DNA of 64,000 bases, taken from NCBI GenBank assembly GCA_963920575.1, contig OY986970.1, forward strand, positions 23,257,274-23,321,273. The letters are read 5' to 3'. The position numbers and the translations under genes were made by a program. This DNA is from Narthecium ossifragum. Its lineage: Eukaryota; Streptophyta; Magnoliopsida; Dioscoreales; Nartheciaceae. Of this stretch, positions 37,020 to 45,808 are shown in pieces; the stretch's first letter is position 1; each line of letters begins with the position of its first letter. Below the pieces are notes generated by a model, which had not been told where the DNA came from, made no database searches, and saw only the letters and a program-made list of their open reading frames with translations.

Positions 37020-38687
37020 TGATGAGTGCATGATAGTGCACTCTGAACAGTCTTATAACCATCTCAATTGCTAGATTATTATCTTTAATCAACATCTTTA
37101 TTACTATTTTTACATCTATATGTTGCTTCACATGGTTGTTTGGAAAATGCAGGAAATTGGGGCTAAAAGAAGCAGAAAAGAGTATATGGATCACCTTCAA
37201 CAATGAATCTGTACCTGCTCGTGAAGAACCAGATGATGTGCTATATATGGTTGGAAAGCTCTTGAAGTCTAGATTCTGGGGAATTTTACGGTTCGTGATT
37301 CCGAGTTTCCTAGAGGAAGTTACGGCAATTTTAGTACCGATGGCGCAGTCTGGATGGCAGAACAGTAATACGCTGGAAAGTTGGATCGATCTAACACCCA
37401 GGTTGGATCGATCCAACTATGCAGAATCGTGACAGAACGTGTGTTTTTTGGCTGAACATGGTCCGATCGATCCATCCATCCATCTTAAGGGGTCCGATCG
37501 ATCCGGCACCTATAGTTGGATCGATCGGACTCAAAAATAGCCAGAGAAGGTGGATTTTTACGCATCCGATCGATCCAGCGCCCATAGTTCGATCAATCGG
37601 GCTCGGGCGAAGTCAGAAATTGAAGTTTTTAATGAGAGGGATCGATCCTACACCCTGGGAGGGATCGATCCTACTTTCCCAGGGAAGAAAATCAACGGTT
37701 TAGATCTAATCCATGGATGGAGACACTTGGGCCTATAAATATGACTTTTTCTAGGGTTTGAGGGGGACTTCTTGGACGTTTTTGGAGGCTCTTTTCTGGG
37801 TGTTTCCCAAAGGAAGAAGATGGAGGAATCTCCATCCATGGCCGAGTAATCCGCGGGCATGGCGGACGGATGATCTAGCGAGGATTAGGGTTTCTTCTCC
37901 AACAATGGTTCATAGTTTTTAATCTTTATTGTTAAACTCTTTTTATGTATTGGATCTTCACAGATTGCTTTGTGGTTAAACATTATTATAAATCCAGTCA
38001 TGCTTCTTTTATGATATTGCGATCCCATAGTTATCTCTTTTGATTCTCCTATCGAGTCTTGCGAGACCTTTGCTATGCATTGCCCGTAGTGACAGCTGGT
38101 ATTGTGTATTCTTAGGGATCTGGTAAGACAAGGTTGGGGCTCTATCCCGTGAGATCTTTGCTATGCATTGCCGATTGTGAGAGTTGGTATTGTGTATTCT
38201 TAGAGATCCGGTTAGAGTTAGGGCTTTGTCCCGATGAACTTTTGCTGCGCGTTGCCTGTAGTGACAGCCGATATCGTGTATTCTTAGGTTTGGTTGGATG
38301 AAGTTAAAACTATCAAGGGGAGAACCAATCGTAGGAAGAGACATTTATATATTTTATCAGATCTATAATTGTATATCTTCCGGTTAAGGCGATTGGGATG
38401 TGAATCCCTTAACTGAGTGTTATATGAACCATTGAGAAGAGAAGAACCTAAATCCAAGTGAAGTGATTCCTGAAGCCTAGCCTCATTCAAATCCTGATTT
38501 CTTTCGTTAACTTTATCTTACCATTATATCTCCGATCTATTTTCTTAACTTTCATCGCTCTTGATTGTTTTCAATTCATTGTTATTTGTGTTTCTGGATC
38601 TTTCCTGCTTGTCTCTCTGTGGGATTCGACCTCTCTTATGCTGTACTACACCGCGACCGCTGTGCGTGACACATTTGAGCGACATCA
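37020..38687 (+). mobile_element. Solo LTR (24275 superfamily) nested in the solo LTR
   Basis: This 1,668-bp block starts TGATGAGTGCATGATAG and ends GAGCGACATCA, with a perfect GCGGG duplication (37015-37019 and 38688-38692). Its U3 half matches the 24275 LTR (GAAGAACCAGATGATGTGCT, GGTTCGTGATTCCGAGTTTC). A TATAAATA box lies at 37734-37741. Further on it has three units of about 80 bp around GCTATGCATTGCC (38065-38290). Confidence 0.86.
37384..37670. repeat. GATCGATC palindrome array, eight copies
   Basis: Copies lie at 37384, 37406, 37465, 37496, 37519, 37568, 37640 and 37663. Extended palindromes include GTTGGATCGATCCAAC. The last copy ends 64 bp before the TATAAATA box at 37734. Confidence 0.88.
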
Positions 38688-39691
38688 GCGGGATCGGCCT
38701 TTGGCGGCGCGAGTACATCCAGAGGCGCTTGAGGTTGCTGGAGGATTATCTGTTGTACCCTTTTTGATAATTTGTATATGTTGTAAACTTTTGAGGACTT
38801 TTGGGATTTTGTATAAATCTGTCTCTTGGAAGATTTTGTATCAAATATGAACTGTACAACTTGATGATATATTATAATTGAATATCTGTTCACCACTGGA
38901 ATACAATTGTTTAAATTATCCGTCTTTTCCGCTTTGTATCGCGCCGATTGAAGATGAATAGAGATAGGAACCCTCACGCCCCGTCTTGGATGGGTTTTCT
39001 GGGTCGGGATGTGACACATTCACTTTTCAACCATTAGGAAAACCATTCAGGTTAGTTAGCTAGTTCTATTCTTAGGAAGACCTGGTAGAATCCTGGTTGT
39101 TGATTAAGAATTCCCTGGTACCTTTTCTCGTATTTATTAATCATTTAGTATAAACTTAGTTTAATTTCAATTCTGAACCTTTTCCCAACTTATCGGTAGG
39201 AATACTTAGATTGAGTTTAGTAGTTTAATTATTTTTCTACGCATTCCCTATGGATTCGACTCGGACCCACTGCTCACTACCCCTAAAGTAGTTAGTTAGT
39301 AGTTTGATTATAAATTTATAATTTTGAATAGACTTGTTAAGCCACGACACTTTTCAAGCTCTATCACTTGGCAACGTCCTTGCCGCATGAAAGCGGGGCT
39401 CGAAGCCAGCAGCGGGGCCTGGGCCGGTAGAGGATAGGGAAGGAAGGAACCGGAGAGGAAGGAGGAAGGAGGAAGAGAGGAGAAAGAGGAGGGGCATTTA
39501 AGTAAAATTGCCTACCATGGTTAGGATTTAACCATAGTTAGGTTAGTTCACCTGACGGGAGTTGACGGAAGGGCATGGTTAATATTTTCTCAAAGTTTTC
39601 AGGGGTACATATGTGAATGTAAAGATTGTAAGGGTGCATTTGTAATTTAAGAAGTTTTGGAGGATACAAAAGTAAATATCCCTTAATTTAA

Positions 39692-40470
39692 TTGTTCATG
39701 ATGGTTTGAAATATATTGAGGAATATGTTGAAAAAATTAGAGACGTTATTGTTTATATTACTTCTTCTAACACTAGAGTGCAGGAATTTGCACAATATTG
39801 CCAGAGCCAAGGCCTTAAACCCAGAAGATTTAAACAAGATATAAGAACCCGGTGGAACTCCACTTATTTAATATTGGAGTCTCTAGTAGGTTACAGAGAA
39901 GCAATTAATTCCTATATATCGTTTGCACGTCCGGAACTTCAATTATCTTATTTGGAGTAGGACATGGTATTTCAATTTAAGGATTTTTTAAGAGTATTTT
40001 ATATTGCAACTAATTTATTATCTGGTGGTTATTATCCCACTTCATGTCTTGTAATTAGTCAAATATATTGTATTGCTAATAATCTTGCCTCTTATAGATG
40101 TAATCCATTATTTACCCCAGCATGTTTATCCATGAAGGAAAAATTTAAGAAATATTGGTCAAACATTCCTCCTATTTTTTCTTTATCTGCTATCATGGAT
40201 CCTAGAATTAATCTTCATGGTTTAGAAGTGCTGATAAATGAGATAGGAGAACTTTTAGTAGATGACGTACACGTCACCGATGACGATATCAAAAAAGATC
40301 TTTTTGAGTTACTTGATTTGTATTCTACAAAATATAGTGGTAGTAGAACTGGTTCCTCTAGTTCCCTTGCTTCCAGTGGAAGCAGTCAAAGTGAAAACGC
40401 GAATACGTGGTCGTTGCTGGCATGCAAAGGTAAACAAAGGGCACAAGCGCCTACAAGTAGTCGAGCTGAA

Positions 40471-40518
<48 letters not shown>

Positions 40519-40837
40519 GCTTTGCCGAATATATGAACCCCCTGATCTTGATAATTTGGATATTTTAGCATGGTGGAGATCATATCAAAATAATTATCAT
40601 GTGCTCTCCATCATGGCACGTGATCTACTAACGGTTCCAATGTCTACAGTAGCATTGGAATCTGCTTTCAGTGCAAGTGACAGGGTACTTGATGAACGAC
40701 GGAGCAGGCTAAACCCAGATATACTGGAGGTGTTAATGTGCTTGAAGGACTGGGACTATGCAACAGACAGAATTCAAAATATCGGTGATGATATTGTAGA
40801 AGATTACCAGAATATAGATATCAACAATGATGAATAA
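39692..40837 (+). pseudogene. hAT transposase, C-terminal half with dimerisation domain
   Basis: The continuation of the split hAT transposase. It shows TSSNTRVQEFAQYC, KQDIRTRWNSTYLILE, YYPTSCLVISQIYC, MKEKFKKYW and a Ser-rich linker. It ends with the hAT dimerisation region DILAWWRSYQNNYHVLSIMA and ALESAFSASDRVLDERRSRL, and the stop after INNDE at 40837. A stop lies at 39958 next to a short deletion. A (TA)n run at 40475-40513 is inside the coding part, between the Ser-rich linker and the dimerisation domain, and changes the frame. Confidence 0.82.
40475..40513. repeat. (AT)n microsatellite inside hAT coding sequence
   Basis: About 38 bp of perfect AT dinucleotides. It encodes an Ile-Tyr run and puts the dimerisation domain into a different frame from the linker. 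Confidence 0.95.
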
Positions 40838-41388
40838 TTGAATATATCAATAATTTATGAGTTATGTATATTCTACTGTGATTCAAATTTCAAATTAAAA
40901 ATTCTTATTAAAAAAATAGCTTTTAATGTGAGCAACTCATTCAAAATAATTTAAATTTCAAAAATCACTTTTTACTTTCCCTAAACAAATTATCTTTTTT
41001 TTCCATCCACTTTTCTCTTACCTCTCCCCTTTTTAACCCCGACCAACTCCCCCTTTTTACCCCAGTAACCGGTCTACTCTCCCCTTTTTAACCACCACCA
41101 CCCCCCCCGTCTCTCTCTCTTTCAGGCCGGCCGAGGGCCGACCTCCACCAGTCCATCCGTCACCACCCTCCACCGACCCCCCCCCCCCCGCCCTCAAAAG
41201 CCTCGGATCTGCTCTCCGACCACCTCCCCAGCTCGGATCTACCTCCCCAACTCTCTGGCTACCTCCCCGACGGCCGACGTTCTAATACCCTCGGATCTAC
41301 CCTCCGGCTACCTCCCCGACGCCGACGGTAAGTTTTTTTTTCACCCACTTCTTCTCTCACTTCCTCTCCTCTCTCTTTCTAACCCCCC

Positions 41389-41432
<44 letters not shown>

Positions 41433-42289
41433 AGCCGACCGACGCCCCATGCCCCATGCCCCACGCCTTCGCCTCCGACACCCAGCTCGGAATCCTCGAA
41501 TCTCTCCTCCTTCACCGGCCCTCAGCAATGGCCTTCTTTTGTCCCCACGACCGCATGTTTGTTGCATCGTTGTTGTGAGGCCCTCGAGGCCCTCGACGGC
41601 CTCGATCCGCTACCTCTGCCTCACCGACGACGCTCTCCTATGTCCCTCCGGTCTCACCGCACGACTTTTGCTGCCCGACAACGACCTCGCCCTCGCCCGC
41701 CTCAGTCCTCCTCCAGCCTTCCTGCCACCTCTATGGTCACGTCTGTGTTCCACCAAGTGTCCAGGGTAATCTTCTCCAGCTTGAATGGCCTTCTTTGATT
41801 TCCTACTACGTGTGCGTGTCCGGTCCTCCTCCAGCCCTACTCCGGCCCTCCCCTTGCCATGGTACCCTCTGCCAGCCCTCCACCCGCCCTGGTGCCCTCC
41901 GCCGGCCCTCCACCCGCCCTGGTGCCCTCCCCCGACCCTCTGCTTGACGTGGTGCCTTCCCCCGGCCCTCCGCCTAACGTGGTGCACTCCTACGGTGCTC
42001 CCGGGCCGGCCTTCGATTATACCCCCTCTAATGCCCTCTTGGGTCTCCTTCGGACCTATCCCAGCCCCTATGGCCTTCCAACATCGCCGTCGATGTCCCC
42101 CCCCCCCCCCACCCCGCCCTCTATCACCGCCCAGGTTCCCCATAGGCCTAGGGCGGCCAGTTAAGTTGGAATACCCAGTCTTTACCGTGTAATAGTGCCC
42201 TACTAGGGCTTTATCCATGTATGTATTGAAAGTTATCAATGAAAAAATATTTATTTTCCCATTTTTCTCTATGTTTTCCTCAAGACTGA
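40838..42289. other. No gene seen; C/T-rich low-complexity sequence
   Basis: AT-rich to about 41000, then C-rich. It has a (CT)n run at 41392-41429 and repeated CTCGGATCTNCCTCC units at 41200-41320. Proline-rich open frames here arise from composition and minisatellites and are not supported as genes. Confidence 0.5.
41876..41996. repeat. 30-bp minisatellite, four units
   Basis: Units of the form CCCTCCACCCGCCCTGGTGC plus ten further bases repeat four times with increasing divergence. They give a repeated Pro/Trp/Cys- or Pro/Ala-rich reading depending on frame. Confidence 0.75.
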
Positions 42290-44310
42290 CTAAGAGTCTC
42301 GCATCTTATTCATGGTGACGACTGTTTCTTAGTCACAGATGCATCTATTGTCGAAGCTCAGAATATCATCTGGATTTTTAAATGGTATCATGCCATATCA
42401 GGTATGGAATTAAATCCTCTAAAATCCAGTGTAATTTTCTCCCCATCGATCCCTACAGGCAGAAGGCTTCGTATCAGCTGTAGACTACACATGGCTGAGG
42501 AAAGAGGTACCTGGAAATACCTAGGTGTGCCCCTCTCTGCTTCCAAACTCGGAGCTAGGGACTTCTCCTTCCTTATTGATAGAGTATCAGTCAGGCTCTC
42601 CTGTTGGGGAGGAGCAAGAGTTGCCATGCCTGGACGTGCGGTGCTATATCGTCATGTCATTCAATCTCTACCTGCCCACTGCATGCTGGCTACAAATATT
42701 CCCATCGGCATCCTACTAAAAATTGAAAAGATGGGGAGATCTTTTCTCTAGGAAGGTAAAAGGTATGGACTCTCTGTGGTGAGATGGAAGCTGTCTATAT
42801 GCAGGTCAAGGATGGCGGCCTGGGTTTCAGAGACCTTAAAATTTGGTAGAGGGCTCTACGTGTGCTCAGGGCATCCAAACTTATCTCAACTAAGGAGTCT
42901 CTTTGGAAAAAGATTGCTACTGCCAAGTACAGATGGAGATTCAGTTTGCCTTCATCTCTCCCACCTAAAGATGCATCTCCGGCTTAGCGTAGTATCTATC
43001 GGGCTACCAAAACACTAAGAGAGGGGCTAAGATGGACTCCTACATTTGGCAGTAGAGTCCATTTTCTCAAGGATTGGTGGTGTCTTGATCTACCTTTAAA
43101 TCACAAACCTACCTTCCTTAACGTTGAAAGGTTGTCTGATCGCTACCTTGTGGGGAAATTCATCAGGCCGGATGGATGCCGACGTAGGCGAAAATTACTC
43201 AGCTTATTCCCTCCCTCCCTCATAAATTCTATAACATCCATGGACATCCTTCCAGTCTACTCTCCTGATAAGGCAACATGGACACTTGACACCAAAGGAT
43301 CCTTCTCCTCCTCTTCCTTATATCTCCACTTATACTCACTACAACCAAACGAAGTATCCCATTCCGGCAAGGCTAGATGGCAGCAAGTTTGGAGGGTACA
43401 TTTTGGTCCCGGGATAAAATCTTTCATTTGGGGAGTGCTCCACTCTAAGATACCCACCTTGTTGTCTCTATTCAGAGTTGGTGCTAGCTAATACTCAAAT
43501 TGCCCAAGGTGTGGAACTCAGACGGAGTCCTTTAACCATCTTTTTTTGGATTGCCCATCTTCGCAAGCAGTCTGGGAGAGTGTTTTCCGATCTGACCCTC
43601 CCTTCATTCAGCAGAAAGGATGGTACGCATGGCGTGATATCCTATTAACCTCCTCATATTCGAACTCCTCTATAGACAGACGCTCCAAGATTGGCCATAC
43701 CTTCTGGGAACTTTGGAAGGATCGAAATAGATGGGCATTCGATGCATCTGGAGACTCTCCGTAGGAGGTTGAGAGACGTGCGCTTTGGTCTTCTAAGGAG
43801 TGGAGGTTGCAGGTGAAGAAAGACACAAGACGTATTGATAGCTCTTCATCTGCTAGCCAGTCGAAATGGATGACAGTTAGAACTGATGCGGCATTTCTAG
43901 CTTGCAACCCCCCCCCCCCCCCTTCTTGATATATATGGCGGGCTTTGGGATAGTGGCTATGGATCATTTGGGTTCGGTGCTATGGGCAACATGTGATAGA
44001 GTTGCATGTAACTCTATTATGGAAGCATAACTTATGAGCTTTGGGAGAGGAGTGGACCTCACACGCTCTACTGGTTTTTAATTTCTCCTTTCAACTGGAT
44101 GCCCGAGATGTTGTTGATTGTCTCAATGGGCGTCAACACTGGCCCAATGATCTCCGTAACGCTACTCAACGGATCATTTGGAATGTGGCGCAGGTTCCGG
44201 GGGTTATTATCTCCTACATTCCGTAAGCTTCCAACTCAGCAACATATGGTTTGGCGAGGATGGGGCTATCTCAGCCCCCCCCCCCCCCCCCTCTTTTTGG
44301 ACATTTGATC
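42290..44310 (+). pseudogene. Second L1-type LINE ORF2 remnant
   Basis: The reading begins inside the reverse transcriptase palm (LIHGDDCFLVT, about 42300, the position of the catalytic Asp pair) and continues GMELNPLKSSVIFSP. It then shows RGTWKYLGVPLSASKLG, the post-RT region, the zinc-knuckle-type part (WRVHFGPGIKSFIWGVLHSK, CPRCGTQTESFNHLFLDC) and a weak RNase H part (VRTDAAF, DVVDCLNG). Stops and frame changes occur near 42750, 42850, 42990, 43490, 43760 and 43930. No poly(A) tail or target duplication was seen. C runs near 43908-43922 and 44276-44292 are present. Confidence 0.8.
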
Positions 44311-44986
44311 CCGGCACCGGTGGTCCAACTCTAATGGGCTAATGGGTGTTTGAACCCTTATAGTTCGACCTTTTGTTTATCAACTGCTTTCTTAGCCTAT
44401 GACTTGACTTCAAAAAAACTCATGTCCAATATAGGAGGAGGAAATTTATACACCAGCCAAAGTGTAGTAATATTGCACACAAGAGTGACGTTCACTTAAA
44501 CCTTAATTTTGAACCTCCTTCGCTCCTATTTGAGTAGGGGGTAGGGGTAGAAACTTTTACGAGGATATAACTTAACTTAGTTATGCCCCCTGTCACCTGA
44601 CAGGGTAACCACGAACCTCACCTCAATAACCACCCAATAACTCCCTCCCACTAAACCCCCCTCAACCTAGGATTATCATGTCACATAGGCTCTACCTAGG
44701 ACATTCTTCCGCCATGTAGGATAACAAAAGTTTCACTTATAACTATAGCCTCTTATAAGGATGATTACCCTCATATGAGTCTAAAAAGATCCGGTGTAAT
44801 TTTTAGCGTGGGCGACTTGTAAATGAATTATTTTCTCTCTAATCTTTCAGTTACACTCTTGTATTATCCATGTAAAATTCATATTTACATTTTTTACCTA
44901 TCTTTTTTTTTTTACTTCTTCGCCATAAAACCCATGATTAAGTTTTTTTAAAAATAATTAGTCATAATATTTTCTCTCTCCCTATA

Positions 44987-45033
<47 letters not shown>

Positions 45034-45808
45034 CTTACGCGATAGGTGCTGGCCACCAACTCGGGTTGAATGTTTGGAGTAAAGAATAGATACAAGATGA
45101 TGTTAATTGACCCTTGAGCACGGCCATTTTCAACCGTATATATTGGCCGCATTAGCGTTCACACTCTCTTTTTCTCCTCTGGCCTGCTGTGTGGACCCAC
45201 TCGCTCACTCCCTGTTCTTGCCAATGGCCGACCACCCGAAAGCGTGCGATTACTCCCCTGCTCTCTTATCAGTGAGCCCCTCTCTTTCATTATAATCCTG
45301 TGTCGACCCCTCTTCTCTCTGCTACCGATGCGTCAAGCTCATAGGGCCCCCACGTCCCCCCACCCTAGCCACCACCACCCCCCCCCCCCCCCCCCCCCCC
45401 CTCTCCTGCACCACTCTACATCGAAGAAGACACTGAGCTTCGATCCCATCGATTAGACCAACCAGCTCACAATCAACAGTGATTAAAAAGTCGACCCAAC
45501 GTAGAGAGACATCTCTACAGTAACAACTAGCTAGCTAGCCAGCACAAGAGGTGCAAAACTTCTCTTATCAATTACCTTCCTTTATAAAGAGTACGTGATC
45601 AGTGCAATACACATGCAAAATAAAGGAAAAAGTTAATCTCGTATAATATCTATATACTAAAATGCTAACAAAATGAGAGCTCCTTTCCTCTCTTTATCCG
45701 CCGCCGACTTTGAACCATCCACCCGTGGAGCCAAGGATTCGTGGGCATTGCGTTAATTCCTGGTCAAAAGCTTCATATATCTTTTTGCATGCCACTCACA
45801 TACATCGA
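44311..45808. other. No gene seen; region downstream of PIN
   Basis: It contains a (CT)n run at 44993-45029 and a 24-base C run at 45378-45401. The short frames here show no domain. The final 200 bp before 45809 will include the PIN 3' untranslated region; I could not single out a poly(A) signal with confidence. Confidence 0.5.

Larger units (their letters stand above)
33561..39016 (+). mobile_element. Solo LTR (family A/B) inside the 3' LTR, holding two more solo LTRs
   Basis: It starts TGTGAGGGCCCG and ends GGGTCGGGATGTGACA, with a perfect CATTC duplication (33556-33560 and 39017-39021). Without its two inserts it is about 2.3 kb, and it aligns with the minus-strand copy at 8745-11433. It has a TATATAAG box near 33845 and GGTCGA-type units at 34340-34650. 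No internal region is seen. Confidence 0.85.
24275..39366 (+). mobile_element. Non-autonomous Tat/Athila-type LTR retrotransposon with nested solo LTRs
   Basis: The 5' LTR is 24275-26037 and the 3' LTR is 32142-39366 (interrupted 33561-39016). Both start TGATAA(A/G)ACGTGAAAAG and end AAGCTCTATCA. The primer-binding site TGGCGCCGTTGCC, complementary to plant Asp-tRNA, is at 26044, and a GTTGGGGGG polypurine tract is at about 32131-32139. The flanking 5-mers are CTTTG (24270-24274) and CTTGG (39367-39371), one mismatch apart. No gag, protease, RT or integrase is recognisable in the 6.1-kb interior. It carries an acidic repetitive open frame instead. The LTRs differ visibly, so the insertion is old. 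Confidence 0.82.
32142..39366 (+). repeat. 3' LTR of the Tat/Athila-type element, interrupted
   Basis: 32142-33560 and 39017-39366 together align end to end with the 5' LTR, and the join falls at CATTC, which is duplicated around the insert. The interrupting sequence is the solo LTR at 33561-39016. Confidence 0.82.
23505..39682. mobile_element. Mutator-like inverted-repeat element inserted in hAT
   Basis: The ends are inverted repeats of about 115 bp starting GGGATATTTACTTTTGTATC (left 23505-23618; right about 39570-39682 as reverse complement), with high identity. The target duplication is the perfect 9-mer TTAATTTAA (23496-23504 and 39683-39691). A 9-bp duplication with long inverted repeats is the Mutator signature. 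Without its nested LTR retrotransposon the element is about 1.1 kb: GC-rich interior (23620-24270 and 39367-39560) and no transposase. It is therefore non-autonomous. Confidence 0.85.
22598..40837 (+). mobile_element. hAT transposon (outermost layer of the nest)
   Basis: Two halves of one hAT transposase reading lie at 22598-23495 and 39692-40837 and are separated by the Mutator-like insertion at 23505-39682. Taking out that insert with one copy of its 9-bp duplication rejoins the reading as HIINL followed by IVHDGLKYIEEY, a contiguous hAT motif. Terminal inverted repeats and the 8-bp hAT duplication could not be found, so the outer limits given are those of the coding remnant. Confidence 0.75.

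Noticed and set aside
41610..42239. 209-codon minus frame and 135-codon plus proline-rich frame
   Set aside because: Produced by the 30-bp minisatellite and C-rich composition.
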